64,000 bases of DNA, taken from NCBI GenBank assembly GCA_023249305.1, contig JAHFCU010000007.1:1-64000 (forward strand), written 5' to 3'. The first letter of the stretch is position 1. The number at the start of each line of letters is the position of its first letter. This DNA is from Gemmatimonadota bacterium. GTDB taxonomy: Bacteria > Gemmatimonadota > Gemmatimonadetes > Gemmatimonadales > Gemmatimonadaceae. The translations under genes were made by a program, and so were the position numbers. The notes beneath the pieces are model-generated. The model was not told the DNA's origin and did no database searches. It saw only the letters and a program-made list of their open reading frames with translations. Below, in pieces: positions 1 through 11,524 of this stretch.

Positions 1-2970
1 GTCGTCCGGCAGGAAGCAGGGGATGTCGAGCGTGACGTCGGCCGGCGGCGGGGGCGGCGCGTCGGCTCCGCGCTGGACGCGCTGGACGGTTTCCTCGAGC
101 ATCCGCAGATACAGGTCGAAGCCCACGGCGTGCACGAAGCCCGACTGCTCTGGGCCGAGCAGGTTCCCGGCGCCACGAAGTTCCAAGTCCTTGAGTGCGA
201 CGCTGTAGCCCGCGCCGAGCTCGGTGTGGTGTTCGAGCACTTTGAGCCGGCGCTCGGCGTCGAGGTCCACCTGTGTGTCGGGGACGAGTAGGTAGCAGTA
301 CGCCCGGCGGTGCGAGCGACCCACGCGGCCGCGTAGCTGGTAGAGTTGGGCAAGGCCGAATCGGTCGGCGCGGCCCACGAACATCGTGTTGGCATTCGGC
401 ACGTCGAGCCCGCTTTCGACAATCATCGTGCTGACCAGCACGTCCACTTCGCCGCGGACGAAGCGCGCCATCACGTGGTCGAGGTCGCGCTCGCGCATCT
501 GGCCGTGGCCCACCTCGATGCGGGCGCGCGGGATGAGTCGGCGCAGGTGGTCGGCGACCGCCTCGATCGTTTCGATGCGGTTGTGGACCATGAACACCTG
601 CCCGCCGCGGTCGAGCTCGCGCGCAATCCCCTCCTCGAGCAGGCCGTCATCCCAGGGCTCGAGGAAGGTGAGCACCGGTGACCGGTCGCGCGGCGGCGTC
701 TGCATGAGCGTGAGGTCGCGCAGTCCGGCCAGAGCCTGATGCAGCGTGCGCGGGATCGGCGTCGCGGTCAGTGTAAGCACGTCGGTCTCAAGCTTGAGTT
801 GTTTGAGCCGCTCCTTGTGCTTCACGCCAAAACGGTGCTCCTCGTCCACGATGATCAGCCCGAGCTGACGGAACTCGACGTCGGGAGAGAGCAGGCGATG
901 CGTGCCGATGACGATGTCAATCGTGCCGGCCTTCAGTTCGGCCAGCTCCGCCTTCTGCGCCTTGACCGTCCGGAAGCGAGAGAGCACCGCGACGCGGACC
1001 GGAAAGTCCGCGAGTCGTTCGCCGAAAACCCGCGCGTGCTGCTCGGCAAGGATTGTCGTCGGCACGAGCACCGCGACCTGCCGCCCGCTCTGGACCGCCT
1101 TGAACGCGGCGCGTACAGCGATCTCCGTCTTGCCGTAGCCGACGTCGCCGACGAGCAGGCGGTCCATCGGGCGGGCCGATTCCATGTCGTGCTTCACGTC
1201 GTCGGTGGCGCGCAGCTGGTCGGGCGTGTCCTCGAACAGGAACGAACTCTCGAGCTGCTTCTGCCACGCCCCGTCCGGATGATGCGCCGGCCGCTGCGCG
1301 ATCTGCCGCCGCGCGTACAGCTCGAGCAGTTCGTGCGTCATCTCGTGAATGGCGGCGCGCGTGCGGTCGCGCTGCTGCGTCCATTTCTTGCCGCCGAGCT
1401 TGTGCAGGCGCGGCGGCGGCGCGTCCTCCGAGACGTCGCCCGCGTGGCGGAACCGCTCCACCTGGTCAATGCGATAGAGCGGCACGTTGAGCCGGTCGCC
1501 GCCCTCGTACTCGATGACGATCACCTCGATCGTGCTCTCGCCGACAAAGATGGTCTCCATGCCGCGGTAGACGCCGACGCCGTGCTCGAGATGGACCACG
1601 AAGTCGCCGGGCTTGAGCGCGCCGACGAGTTCGAGCGCGGTGCCCGCCGCATACTTTCGTGCGCGACGAATGCGCCGGTCGCGCCTGAAGATTTCATGGT
1701 CGGTGAGGACGCGCAGGCCGGCCGGTTCGTGGCGCGGCGGGATGACAAAGCCGCCGCCGAGTACCCCGATGGAGAGCGCGGGTAGAACCTCGCGTCCGGC
1801 AGGCGCGAGGAGTTCTTCGAGGCGCTCGGCTTGCCCGCTGTTGTCGCACAGGATGACCGTCGGCGTGCCGTCGGCTACGACCGCGCGCAGACGCGCCATG
1901 TCGCGCTCGATGGATTCCGGCGGCCGCAGGGGGAACTGCACGCCGGCGTCTGCTTCCACCGACTCAGCGAGCGCGAGCGTCGCGTACGCGCGCAGCGCGC
2001 TCGCGGCGACTTCGGGCGGCTGCAACAGGTCATCGCGCGCGGCGACGTCCTCGCCGCGGCGGCGCGCGAGTTCGAGATGGTGGGCCGCCTCGTCCCACGT
2101 GCGCCGCAGTTCCGGGCCGATGTTCACGCCGGCCGGGATGATGACCAGTGAGTCGGGCGGCCAGAGCGCGGCGAGCGAGGTGCGCGCAGGCAGTGGTTGC
2201 TCGACATGTCCGTCAGCGTCGGGCGCGTCGGCGCCGGACGCGTTGCCGCCGTCCTCACTCGCGTCATCCTCGCCGCCCGGCGTCACGTCCGCGGGCAGGA
2301 CCACCACACGCTCGATGGTGCGTGTCGTCCGCTGGCTCGACAGGTCGAACTCGCGTAGTTCCACCAGTTCGTCGCCCCAGAACTCGAGGCGCGCGGGCGC
2401 CGACATGCCGAAGCCGTACACATCCACGATGCCGCCGCGCACGGAGAACTGCGCCACATCCTCCACCATGCCGACGCGCTCGAATCCGATGCGTGTGAGG
2501 TGGCTGGCCAGGTCCTCGAGCCGCCACGTGGCGCCACGCAGAAGTTCGAGCCGAGCCTCAACCAGCGCCTGCGGGAGCCGCGTGCGTTCCTGCACGGCGC
2601 GCACCGTGGTCACGAGGACGCGCACCTTGCCGCGGCTCAGGCGCTCAAGCGTCTCGACGCGCTCGCCGGCAACCTCGGCGTGCGGTTCGACTTCGCCGAA
2701 TCCCTCGCGTGACGGATAGAGCGCCGCGGTGTCTTCGCCAGCGATTGCTTCGACATCGGCGAGCCAGCGCTCGGCGTCCGCGACTTGTTCGGCGACGACG
2801 ACGTGCAGACGATTGCTCGCGTCGTGCGCGAGCGCGGCGACCAGCAGCGCATCGCCCGAGCCGGCGAGACCGCCGACGGCCAAGGTCTCACCCGCGCGCG
2901 GGACTCGGGCGCGGAGTGCCTGGAACTGCGGCAAGGCAAGGAAGCGTTCGAGAAGCAGCGGCAGCGCCAT
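1..2970 (-). CDS. mfd: Transcription-repair coupling factor Mfd, C-terminus off window
   Basis: Mfd is an ATP-driven DNA translocase that removes stalled RNA polymerase and recruits UvrA to lesions in transcribed strands. The frame is open from ATG at 2970 to base 1 (990 codons), so roughly the last 150 residues of a normal-length Mfd are missing; it is absent from the ORF track because the stop lies outside. In order one sees a UvrB-like N-terminal region, a CarD-like RNA polymerase interaction domain near residues 450-530 ([12 protein letters not shown]), Walker [10 protein letters not shown] near 608, the DEEH box at 709-712 followed by RFG, and helicase motifs such as [11 protein letters not shown] and QLRGRVGRS. 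The start lies 3 bases past the TGA of the BatA-like gene, so it is the last visible gene of that operon. Identification is firm. Confidence 0.97.
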   Translation of the reverse strand, partial: MALPLLLERFLALPQFQALRARVPRAGETLAVGGLAGSGDALLVAALAHDASNRLHVVVAEQVADAERWLADVEAIAGEDTAALYPSREGFGEVEPHAEVAGERVETLERLSRGKVRVLVTTVRAVQERTRLPQALVEARLELLRGATWRLEDLASHLTRIGFERVGMVEDVAQFSVRGGIVDVYGFGMSAPARLEFWGDELVELREFDLSSQRTTRTIERVVVLPADVTPGGEDDASEDGGNASGADAPDADGHVEQPLPARTSLAALWPPDSLVIIPAGVNIGPELRRTWDEAAHHLELARRRGEDVAARDDLLQPPEVAASALRAYATLALAESVEADAGVQFPLRPPESIERDMARLRAVVADGTPTVILCDNSGQAERLEELLAPAGREVLPALSIGVLGGGFVIPPRHEPAGLRVLTDHEIFRRDRRIRRARKYAAGTALELVGALKPGDFVVHLEHGVGVYRGMETIFVGESTIEVIVIEYEGGDRLNVPLYRIDQVERFRHAGDVSEDAPPPRLHKLGGKKWTQQRDRTRAAIHEMTHELLELYARRQIAQRPAHHPDGAWQKQLESSFLFEDTPDQLRATDDVKHDMESARPMDRLLVGDVGYGKTEIAVRAAFKAVQSGRQVAVLVPTTILAEQHARVFGERLADFPVRVAVLSRFRTVKAQKAELAELKAGTIDIVIGTHRLLSPDVEFRQLGLIIVDEEHRFGVKHKERLKQLKLETDVLTLTATPIPRTLHQALAGLRDLTLMQTPPRDRSPVLTFLEPWDDGLLEEGIARELDRGGQVFMVHNRIETIEAVADHLRRLIPRARIEVGHGQMRERDLDHVMARFVRGEVDVLVSTMIVESGLDVPNANTMFVGRADRFGLAQLYQLRGRVGRSHRRAYCYLLVPDTQVDLDAERRLKVLEHHTELGAGYSVALKDLELRGAGNLLGPEQSGFVHAVGFDLYLRMLEETVQRVQRGADAPPPPPADVTLDIPCFLPDD

Positions 2971-2973
2971 CGG

Positions 2974-4779
2974 TCAGTTCGCTTCGGCGTCGTCGCGACG
3001 CGCCGCCCAGGTCTCGGCGGCAAGCAGAAGCAAGGCGCCGATCAGGAGCCCGGCGAGGATCGGTCGCGGCGACATGTCGGACCACGCGCGCTGGGCGAGG
3101 CGCGCCGGATCGTCAACGCCCGTGACGTCGCGTCCGGCGAAGCGCGACGCGATGGCGGCGGCGCTGATGCGGTCGAGCACCGACTCCGACGGTTCGGACG
3201 CGACAATGACCGCGCCGGCGCGTTCGCTGCCGCGCCGCAAGAAGTAGACGCCGGCCGCGGCGCTCGCGCGAAAGCGCGCACCCTGCAGCGGCTGCACGGT
3301 GCCGTCAGGACTCTCGAGGCCCGTGGCCCAAGACGAGCGGGCAACCCACGCGAGCGGCGCCGATTCAATGACTGGCCCTGCGTCCGTCGCGAGCCGCCGT
3401 GCAATGGCGCGATCGAGCCAGGGCAGAAACGGCGCGCGCAGCGGCAGGTCGGTGTCGGCTGGATCGAGCGCAAACGCGGTCAACACCCAGCCCTCGCCAG
3501 CGACGATCACGGGCGCGGCGCCGGCGCGGACGAGCGTGTCGGTTGTCGCGTTGCCCGCGGGCCGCAGCGCGAAAAAGCGCTGCGCGGTCGCGCCGTCGAG
3601 TTCGTCGCCACGCAACTGCACCGGCCCAGGCTGCCGCTCGCCGAACCGCCACGGAATGCGCAGCCGCTCGAGTGCGCGATTGGCGAGCGCCACCCGCGCC
3701 GGGTCCGCCGGCGCAGTGATCAGCGCCGGGAGCGCGCCGACGTTGTCCGCGGTCGTCACCGCGACGCCGCCGCCATCGTGCACGCGACCATCGGCGGCGA
3801 GCGCCGCAATCGCGGTGCGCGCAAACGCACCCGCGGCAGCATCGGCATGCGCCGACGGCGCGGGGCCGACGTGCACCGCGAACGGACGCACGTCATCCGC
3901 GCGCAACTCGTCGGGCGGCAGTTCAACAACACCGGCCGTCCAACCATGGGCGGCGGGCGCGGCCCCAGCCTCGATGGTGCCGCCGCCGGCGACGGTGCCG
4001 CGCGCGAGCGTGGTGGCGCCGAGTGCGGCGCGCCACGTGACGGGCTCGCGCGCGAGCACCGTGGCGCGCAGCGCCCCGCGCGGGGTCCAGTGCGGTGGGT
4101 CAGTGACGACACGCGTCACCGCGCGGTTCGCCGGCGGCGGTGTGTTGGGAGCGTAGACGAGTACGGACGCCGCGGGCGCCGCCATGTGCGACGGCCACGC
4201 GGTCGCCTGTCCGTCGGTGACGACCACCACGCGCGCCGACGGAAGCCCCGCCCCACGCGACAGCGCGGCGCCCGTGCGCACCGCGGCCGCGAGGTCGCCT
4301 GCTCCGGCGAGCGGCGTCGCGCGGTCCACCGCGGCGGCGACCGTTGAAGGCGCGCCGCCCGTGACCGCACCGTCCGCCGTGACAAGCCACACGCGATCGC
4401 TGGCGCGCGCGCGGCCGAGCACCTCGTGCGCGACCTGCTGCAGCGCGGCCAGCACGGAGCGTCCGTCGGTGACCGCACCGGAGCTCATCGAGTTGTCAAG
4501 GACGACGACGAGCGCCGTCGGTCCGTGGCCCGACATTCCGAGTCGCGCGAGCGGACGCGCGGCGGCGACCGCCACGAGCAGCACGATGGCCACGCGCAGC
4601 AGCATCAGCAGTGCATTGCGCACCTTGAGCTCGCGCGCGTGATCCAGTTCGGCGCGCAGTAGGTAGCGCACCGCGGGGAAGTCCACGCGCATCTCGACCT
4701 TGCGACGGTGCAGGTGCAGCCAGAGCGGCACCGCGGCGATCAGGCCCAGCAGCAGCGCGAACGGCGCGAGCAGGCTCAC
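2974..4779 (-). CDS. BatA-like membrane protein with VWA domain
   Basis: A 601-residue membrane protein of the BatA (aerotolerance regulator N-terminal) type. Two N-terminal membrane segments (about residues 5-20 and 57-75) frame a short positively charged cytoplasmic stretch. A von Willebrand A domain follows, with the metal-ion site DNSMS at 95-99. A long Ala-rich extracytoplasmic part leads to a C-terminal membrane helix near residue 575. The start is GTG at 4779, overlapping the DUF58 stop by 4 bases, which indicates translational coupling. Such proteins normally work with MoxR-type AAA ATPases in metal-centre insertion or envelope maturation; no MoxR gene is visible beside it. The exact substrate cannot be told from sequence. 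Confidence 0.85.
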   Translation of the reverse strand: MSLLAPFALLLGLIAAVPLWLHLHRRKVEMRVDFPAVRYLLRAELDHARELKVRNALLMLLRVAIVLLVAVAAARPLARLGMSGHGPTALVVVLDNSMSSGAVTDGRSVLAALQQVAHEVLGRARASDRVWLVTADGAVTGGAPSTVAAAVDRATPLAGAGDLAAAVRTGAALSRGAGLPSARVVVVTDGQATAWPSHMAAPAASVLVYAPNTPPPANRAVTRVVTDPPHWTPRGALRATVLAREPVTWRAALGATTLARGTVAGGGTIEAGAAPAAHGWTAGVVELPPDELRADDVRPFAVHVGPAPSAHADAAAGAFARTAIAALAADGRVHDGGGVAVTTADNVGALPALITAPADPARVALANRALERLRIPWRFGERQPGPVQLRGDELDGATAQRFFALRPAGNATTDTLVRAGAAPVIVAGEGWVLTAFALDPADTDLPLRAPFLPWLDRAIARRLATDAGPVIESAPLAWVARSSWATGLESPDGTVQPLQGARFRASAAAGVYFLRRGSERAGAVIVASEPSESVLDRISAAAIASRFAGRDVTGVDDPARLAQRAWSDMSPRPILAGLLIGALLLLAAETWAARRDDAEAN

Positions 4780-5693
4780 GGCAGGCGCTGACGAGAAAGG
4801 AACGCGCGACGCACCGGCACCACAAACGGCGCGTCGGTGAAAATCGGTTCATACGACGCGCCCATGCCGGCGAGGCGTGACCGCCACTCGTCTATCGCGG
4901 CGTGCACGGTCGCCCGGTACGCGGCGCGGACGTCGCCGACCGACGCTTCGACTTCCTTCCCCGTCTCCGTGTCCACGAAAACCAGTTCGGCGCCCGAAAC
5001 CGAGAGGTCGCGTTCGGCAGGATCGAGCAGGTGCAGCACGGTGACCTGATGCCCTGCCCCGCGTAGCACTTGAATCGCCTGAACGGTCTCGTCGGGATCG
5101 AGCAGCAGGTCGCTCACCACGATGACCATGCCGGGGCGTGGCACGAGGCGCGCGGCACGCACGAGCGCGCCCGCCGCGTCGCTCCCCATCCCCGCGCCAG
5201 GCTCCGAGAGCGCCGCGAGAATACGCCGGAAGTGCAGATCGCGCGATCGCGGCGGTAGCACGGTGCGCACGTCGTCATCGAAACGGATCAGCCCCACCGC
5301 GTCGCGCTGCTTGAGCAAGAGCAGCGCGATGGCCGCGACGAGCGTCTCGGCGTACGCGAGCTTGGTGAGGCGCGCCGGCGAGCCCGTCCAATGCATGGAC
5401 TTCGACACGTCGAGCACGATCGTGGCGCGGAGGTTGGTTTCCTCCTCGAAGAGCTTGATCAGCCACTTGTCGGCGCGGGCGGCCATCTTCCAGTCCATGT
5501 ACCGCAGGTCGTCGCCGGGCTGGTACGGGCGGTGCTCGGCGAACTCCACCGAGAAGCCCTTCTTGCGCGAGCGGTGCAGCCCCGTGAGGAAGCCTTCGAC
5601 GACCCAGCGCGCACGAATCTCCAGCCCGCCAAGCGCATTTAGCTGGGCAGGATCGAGGAACTCAGGGCGCTGCGAGTTGGCCGGACCGGTCAT
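4776..5693 (-). CDS. DUF58 domain protein (VWA-like)
   Basis: A 305-residue soluble protein of the DUF58 family. The family signature YQPGDDLRYMDWKMAAR is at residues 57-73, and a VWA-type metal site DVSKS lies at 95-99. No signal peptide or membrane segment is seen, so it is probably cytoplasmic. It is the first gene of the unit DUF58, BatA-like, mfd, all overlapping or nearly so. DUF58 proteins are known partners of MoxR ATPases and BatA proteins. The upstream 186 bases contain a terminator-type hairpin and no other gene, so the usual preceding moxR is absent here. Confidence 0.9.
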   Translation of the reverse strand: MTGPANSQRPEFLDPAQLNALGGLEIRARWVVEGFLTGLHRSRKKGFSVEFAEHRPYQPGDDLRYMDWKMAARADKWLIKLFEEETNLRATIVLDVSKSMHWTGSPARLTKLAYAETLVAAIALLLLKQRDAVGLIRFDDDVRTVLPPRSRDLHFRRILAALSEPGAGMGSDAAGALVRAARLVPRPGMVIVVSDLLLDPDETVQAIQVLRGAGHQVTVLHLLDPAERDLSVSGAELVFVDTETGKEVEASVGDVRAAYRATVHAAIDEWRSRLAGMGASYEPIFTDAPFVVPVRRAFLSRQRLP

Positions 5694-5789
5694 GACGCGC
5701 TGTAATTGTACGCGCGGGACCGCAAAAACGCGGTGTACGCTGACGGCGTGCTGTGTATCCGCGTGGCGCTATCGGTAGCGAATGTGATA

Positions 5790-5823
5790 AGCGCGGGGCC
5801 CGACTGGCGCCGGGCCCCGCGCT
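5790..5823 (-). terminator. Strong hairpin, probable terminator
   Basis: A perfect 13-bp stem (AGCGCGGGGCCCG and its complement) closes an 8-base loop. It lies 57 bases downstream of the minus-strand secreted-protein gene and upstream of DUF58, so it most likely ends the 6451/5880 transcript. The tract after it is only modestly T-rich. Confidence 0.75.
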
Positions 5824-5879
5824 AAATGGTGATCGCCGCGCATTTTGGACGCAGACCAATGCGGTGCGGCCTGCCCGAA

Positions 5880-6461
5880 CTACTCGAGAATGCCACGCGC
5901 CTTTCTGGCCACGAGAATCCAATCGCCGGCCTTCTGTTCGAAGATGTAGTCAAACCAGGTGACCGATTGACCCTGCGACGAGTACCGACGAACGAGCACG
6001 CGGGTGGCGACTTGCCGCTTTTTGTCCACGCGCCAAGGTCTGCTAAAGGCAACTACCGTGTAGGTCGTCGTCGGGCAACCGCGATTCCTAGCGCTGTCTA
6101 CGGGGGGAGCCAAGACACCAGCACACGCAACCTCGACGAAGACATCGCCGCTCGGAACACGCTCGGTAGTGAGCACCTTGGTCAAGGGGGTCGAGGGTGT
6201 GTGCTCCGCCAAGCGACGAAGCTGAGACACCGCAGCGTCAGTGGATGCGTCAATGCGCAATAGTCGCGGGTCAATGAGGAGTCCCTCTCTGACTGTATCC
6301 GACACCGCACGAACTACGGCGCGCAGAAATCGCACGTCGTCTCCGAGTGTCGGCGCGCGCTGACCGCTCGCACTCGCAACGCTCAGGAGTCCCATCACCG
6401 CGCCGAAAAACAGTGCGGTCCGACGCGTGCTGTGCAGCGATCGACTTGCGCTACGGCGCAT
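5880..6461 (-). CDS. Secreted protein of unknown function
   Basis: I do not recognise this family. From ATG 6461 the product is 193 residues and begins MRRSASRSLHSTRR followed by a hydrophobic core and an ASASGQR cleavage-like site, so it is probably exported. The mature part has no obvious catalytic motif; it contains two cysteines that could pair and ends in a VTWFDYIFEQKAGDWILVAR stretch reminiscent of small beta-rich domains. I prefer ATG 6461 because it overlaps the last 11 bases of the metalloprotease gene (ATGCGCCGTAG), a coupling arrangement; the track's ATG at 6497 would add 12 residues before the signal peptide. Its function may relate to the protease encoded just upstream. Confidence 0.7.
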   Translation of the reverse strand: MRRSASRSLHSTRRTALFFGAVMGLLSVASASGQRAPTLGDDVRFLRAVVRAVSDTVREGLLIDPRLLRIDASTDAAVSQLRRLAEHTPSTPLTKVLTTERVPSGDVFVEVACAGVLAPPVDSARNRGCPTTTYTVVAFSRPWRVDKKRQVATRVLVRRYSSQGQSVTWFDYIFEQKAGDWILVARKARGILE

Positions 6462-7251
6462 CGGAGCATGCCTGCGAGTTCGGAGTGTCGTAACCATAGT
6501 AGTCAGTATGGCTCTGTCCGCGCAGATGATCGATTTCGTGTGCTAGCACCTGCTGCAACGTGCGCGTGTGAGTGACATTCTGGGCGTCTGTTTGAATTGC
6601 GGGATGGCGCATGTCAAACGCCACGTCAGGCCAGTAGTCGCTGAGCAACATCCACCCGGCCGAACCCTGGTTCATCGACGCGCCACCGCCGAAGTCTGGA
6701 GTGTAGGTATTCCTTGCAAACAGATGGATCATGTTGTTGTTCAGCAGCGCCTGCCCGACCGCCGCCATAACGGCGCACGTCCCGCTCTTGTTCGACATGC
6801 GCTGAAGTGCGGACGCAATGAGCGATCGCTCGCCAGGACTTGGCACTCGCCCGGTGCACCAGAGTTGCTCCATTTGCGTCTGAGGGTTGTTGCAGTTTGG
6901 CGCCGCTATGTCGACCGCGTCATAGAGAGTGGGCTCAGGCATCACATCGACCGGATTTGCCATCGCCTCGCCACCGCCTAGGAACTCGCAACTCGTCGGG
7001 TCCTCCGTGCAGGCCGAATAGATCGGCTCGTCCCACGGCGAACCCAGTCCATAGTCGCCACTGCAGCTCCATCCCCAAGTGTCCGTACACGTCTCAACGA
7101 TGCGTTGCATGTAATCGGGCGACACGTTTCCGCCTGTGAGCGCGGCGGTCCCGTGTCGTGCGTGGGCTGCGTCCATGGGGTCGGTCGGCGAGCGGTCCAT
7201 GGAACACGCCACCACGAACGCCATTACCCCAAGAAGAATCAACCGCTTCAT
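6451..7251 (-). CDS. Lipoprotein zinc metalloprotease
   Basis: A 266-residue exported protein. The N-terminus MKRLILLGVMAFVVAC carries a lipobox with Cys16 as the lipidation site. Near the C-terminus, HEIDH at 238-242 followed by LRGQSH gives an HExxH zinc site with a possible third His six residues later, indicating a metallopeptidase. The body is rich in Cys (at least seven after the lipobox), suggesting disulfides outside the cytoplasm. The start is well supported by AGGAGG at 7265-7260, 8 bases before ATG. It is followed by the coupled gene 5880-6461. I cannot assign the peptidase family with certainty. Confidence 0.78.
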   Translation of the reverse strand: MKRLILLGVMAFVVACSMDRSPTDPMDAAHARHGTAALTGGNVSPDYMQRIVETCTDTWGWSCSGDYGLGSPWDEPIYSACTEDPTSCEFLGGGEAMANPVDVMPEPTLYDAVDIAAPNCNNPQTQMEQLWCTGRVPSPGERSLIASALQRMSNKSGTCAVMAAVGQALLNNNMIHLFARNTYTPDFGGGASMNQGSAGWMLLSDYWPDVAFDMRHPAIQTDAQNVTHTRTLQQVLAHEIDHLRGQSHTDYYGYDTPNSQACSDAP

Positions 7252-7259
7252 GCTTCCAT

Positions 7260-7265
7260 CCTCCT
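7260..7265 (-). promoter_or_regulatory. Strong ribosome binding site
   Basis: AGGAGG on the minus strand, 8 bases before the ATG at 7251. It is a perfect anti-SD match, unusual in this window where most genes start by overlap with weak SD sequences, and it fixes the lipoprotein start. Confidence 0.8.
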
Positions 7266-7340
7266 GAAGAGTCGCGAGGTTTATCGCGAATTGGAGGGGC
7301 CGATGTGAAGACCAGTCTATCTCCGGTGCACAACGGGACC

Positions 7341-7407
7341 ATCACGCTATGTAACGTACTATCACGCTGTGTAACGCCGCCATCTGTTTCGACGCTTCGT
7401 TACACAG
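7341..7407. promoter_or_regulatory. Tandem and inverted 10-16 bp motifs in divergent intergenic region
   Basis: The 463-base gap between the lipoprotein protease (minus) and lepA (plus) holds two near-identical 16-mers, ATCACGCTATGTAACG at 7341-7356 and ATCACGCTGTGTAACG at 7361-7376, spaced exactly 20 bp. An inverted copy of the core, CGTTACACAG, is at 7398-7407. The two-helical-turn spacing is typical of operators bound by dimers on one face. Which flanking gene is regulated is unknown. ORFs proposed in the rest of the gap (7400-7709 minus) look spurious; I see no gene there. Confidence 0.5.
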
Positions 7408-7714
7408 GGACGGGCATCGCGTGCTCTTCACTGTGACGCCGACGTCCAGCAGGGCGAGTGGATACCCCATCTAGCGTCGCGTCCCAGAAACTGCTTTCGC
7501 ATGTCGGGTGAGCAGCCCGAACGGGTGGCGTAGTCTGCGGGAGGACTTCGACTCGTCGGCACCTCCCGTGCACGGCCTGCTCCGCCTCGATCTCCTCCTT
7601 CTGCGTCGGCAATTTCCGACCAAAGTAGCTCGCCACAGCAACTTGCACGCCGCGCGTCTTGGAGCAGACCCATCGCAGCGGTAGCTTTATCCATTAACCT
7701 CAGCCGCATTCGCC

Positions 7715-9503
<1,789 letters not shown>

Positions 9504-9511
<8 letters not shown>

Positions 9512-10532
9512 GGGCCGCGTGGCGTCCCTCGTCTTCCAGACGTCTTTCCTCGGCGACACCGTCTTGACGACGCCGCTCCTCGCGGCGGTGGCCACGCGCG
9601 GCCCGGTGGACGCGGTGGTGACGCCGCTCGGCGCGACGATTCTGCGCGGCAACCCGACGGTGCGCGAACTCATCGTGTATGACAAGCGCGGCCGCGACGC
9701 CGGCGTGCTCGGCCTGCGACGGCTCGCGCGTCGCCTGCGCACCGGTGCGTATGACGCCGCGTATCTCGCGCAGGGCTCCCTGCGCAGCGCGGTGCTGGCG
9801 CGCGCGGCCCGCATCGCCCGCCGCGTGGGCTTCGACACGTCCGCCGGCCGCGCACTCTACACCGAGCGTGTGCGCTACCGCCGCGACGCGCATCACGCCG
9901 AGCGGTTGTGGCGCCTCGCCGCGGGTGACGCGGCGCCAGCGCCACCACTCGAGGCGATCCGGCCGCATTTGTATCCCGGCGATGAGGAGCGGGCCGCGGT
10001 GGACGCGCTGCTTGAGGAGCTGCGCGGCAGCGAGCCGCTCGTCGCGGTCGCGCCCGGCAGCATCTGGGGCACGAAACGCTGGCCGCACGTCGCCGCGATG
10101 GTCTCGCTGCTCGACGAGGCGCGTTTCGTCGTGATCGGCAGCGACGAAGACTCCACGCTGGCCGAGATGGTCGCCGCGGCGGCGCCGGGACGGGTGCTCG
10201 ACGCCACCGGGCGGCTGACCTTGCTCGGGAGCGCCGAGCTCATCCGACGCTGCGCCGTGCTCGTCGCCAACGACTCGGCGCCCACGCATCTCGCTTCGGG
10301 GGTCGATACGCCGACGATCACGCTCTTCGGTCCGACTGTCCCCGCGTTCGGGTTCGGCCCACTCGCCCCGCGGTCTGAGGCGCTGGGCGTGGACGGACTC
10401 GCGTGCCGGCCGTGTCATCCGCATGGCCCGCGCGAATGCCCGCTCGGGCACTTCTCGTGCATGCGAACGCTCGAGCCCTCGCGGGTCGCCGCGAAGGTGC
10501 GCAATTTGCTCTCCACCACTTCCGCGACCTGA
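9504..10532 (+). CDS. GT9 heptosyltransferase-type glycosyltransferase
   Basis: A 342-residue family 9 glycosyltransferase, the family of ADP-heptose:LPS heptosyltransferases (WaaC/WaaF), which act at the cytoplasmic face on lipopolysaccharide core. Family features include the N-terminal [16 protein letters not shown], the central [15 protein letters not shown] substrate/nucleotide loop and [13 protein letters not shown] near the C-terminus with the GPTVP motif. The track start is TTG 9504 inside the lepA end; GTG at 9519 is an alternative. It overlaps the ROK gene by one base (TGATG). A neighbouring sugar kinase pair suggests a sugar-activation setting, but the donor cannot be read from sequence. 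Confidence 0.85.
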
Positions 10533-11524
10533 TGACCGCCTCATCCACGTACGTCGTCGGCGTTGACATCGGCGGCACGAACCTCGTCGTCGGCGCCATG
10601 CCGGCGGACGGCAGCCGCGAAATCGGCGTCCACACGCTGCCCACGCGCGCCGATGTCGGCGCAGACGGCGTGGTGCAGCGCATCTGCGACATGATCGAAA
10701 CGACCATCGCGACGGTGATCCACGAAACCGGCGCGACGCGCAGCCAGATCGCCGGCGTCGGCGTCGGCTGCCCAGGTCCGCTGGACCGCGAGCGTGGCAT
10801 CGTGATCGTGACGCCGAACCTCGGGTGGACCGACTTCCCGCTGCGCGATCGCGTGAGCCGTTGGGTCGGGCTGCCGGCCACGCTCGACAATGACGCGAAT
10901 TGCGCGACGCTTGGCGAGTGGTGGCTCGGCGCGGCCAAGGGCGGCCGGCATGTCGTGGGCATCACGCTCGGCACCGGGATCGGCGGCGGCCTGATCCTCG
11001 ACGGCCGGCTCTTCCACGGGGCGAGCGACGTCGCCGGCGAGATCGGCCACACGACGATTGAGGCGAACGGGCGTCGGTGCGGGTGCGGGAACTACGGCTG
11101 CCTCGAGGCGTACGCGTCGGGGCCGGCCATCGCGCTGCGCGCCCGCGAGGCGCTCGCCAACGGCGAACCGTCGTTGCTGCGTGAGCTGTGCGGCGGCGAT
11201 CTCGCGAAGCTCACGGCCGCCACGGTGTACAAGGCGTCGGGGCAGGGCGACGTGGTCGCGGCTGAAGTCGTGAAGGAGACCGCGCGCTTTCTCGGCATCG
11301 GCGTCGCGAACATCCTCAACGTCTACAATCCCGATGCGGTGGTGCTCGCCGGCGGGGTGGCACAGGCTGGCGATTCGCTGTTCGTCCCGCTGCGCGCCGA
11401 GGTGCGCCGGCGCGCCTTCAAGCCGGCGGTGGACGCGTGTCGCATCGTCCCCGGCGCGCTCGGCGCAAGCGCCGGCATGGTGGGCGCGGTCGCGGCGTTC
11501 CTCGCCGAGCATCCGGTGGCGTGA
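10532..11524 (+). CDS. ROK-family sugar kinase (glucokinase-like)
   Basis: A 330-residue ROK kinase, a cytoplasmic ATP-dependent hexose kinase. The phosphate-binding VDIGGTN is near residues 10-16, the catalytic LDNDANCATLGEW lies mid-protein, ITLGTGIGGGLI follows, and the zinc-binding CGCGNYGCLEAYASG is intact, which marks kinases rather than ROK repressors. There is no N-terminal HTH. I start at ATG 10532, overlapping the previous stop by one base; the track's upstream extension to 10403 is a readthrough into the GT9 gene. Glucose is the likeliest substrate from similarity, but other hexoses or N-acetylhexosamines are possible. Confidence 0.88.
   Translation: MTASSTYVVGVDIGGTNLVVGAMPADGSREIGVHTLPTRADVGADGVVQRICDMIETTIATVIHETGATRSQIAGVGVGCPGPLDRERGIVIVTPNLGWTDFPLRDRVSRWVGLPATLDNDANCATLGEWWLGAAKGGRHVVGITLGTGIGGGLILDGRLFHGASDVAGEIGHTTIEANGRRCGCGNYGCLEAYASGPAIALRAREALANGEPSLLRELCGGDLAKLTAATVYKASGQGDVVAAEVVKETARFLGIGVANILNVYNPDAVVLAGGVAQAGDSLFVPLRAEVRRRAFKPAVDACRIVPGALGASAGMVGAVAAFLAEHPVA

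Noticed and set aside
2785-4347. 520-residue plus-strand ORF and other long plus-strand ORFs opposite mfd/BatA
   Set aside because: Antisense frame of GC-rich genes; Arg/Ala-rich, no motif, and the minus strand has the recognised families.
7400-7709. Two minus-strand ORFs (82 and 93 residues) upstream of lepA
   Set aside because: Weak starts, mutually overlapping, no recognisable motif, and one covers the operator-like repeat.
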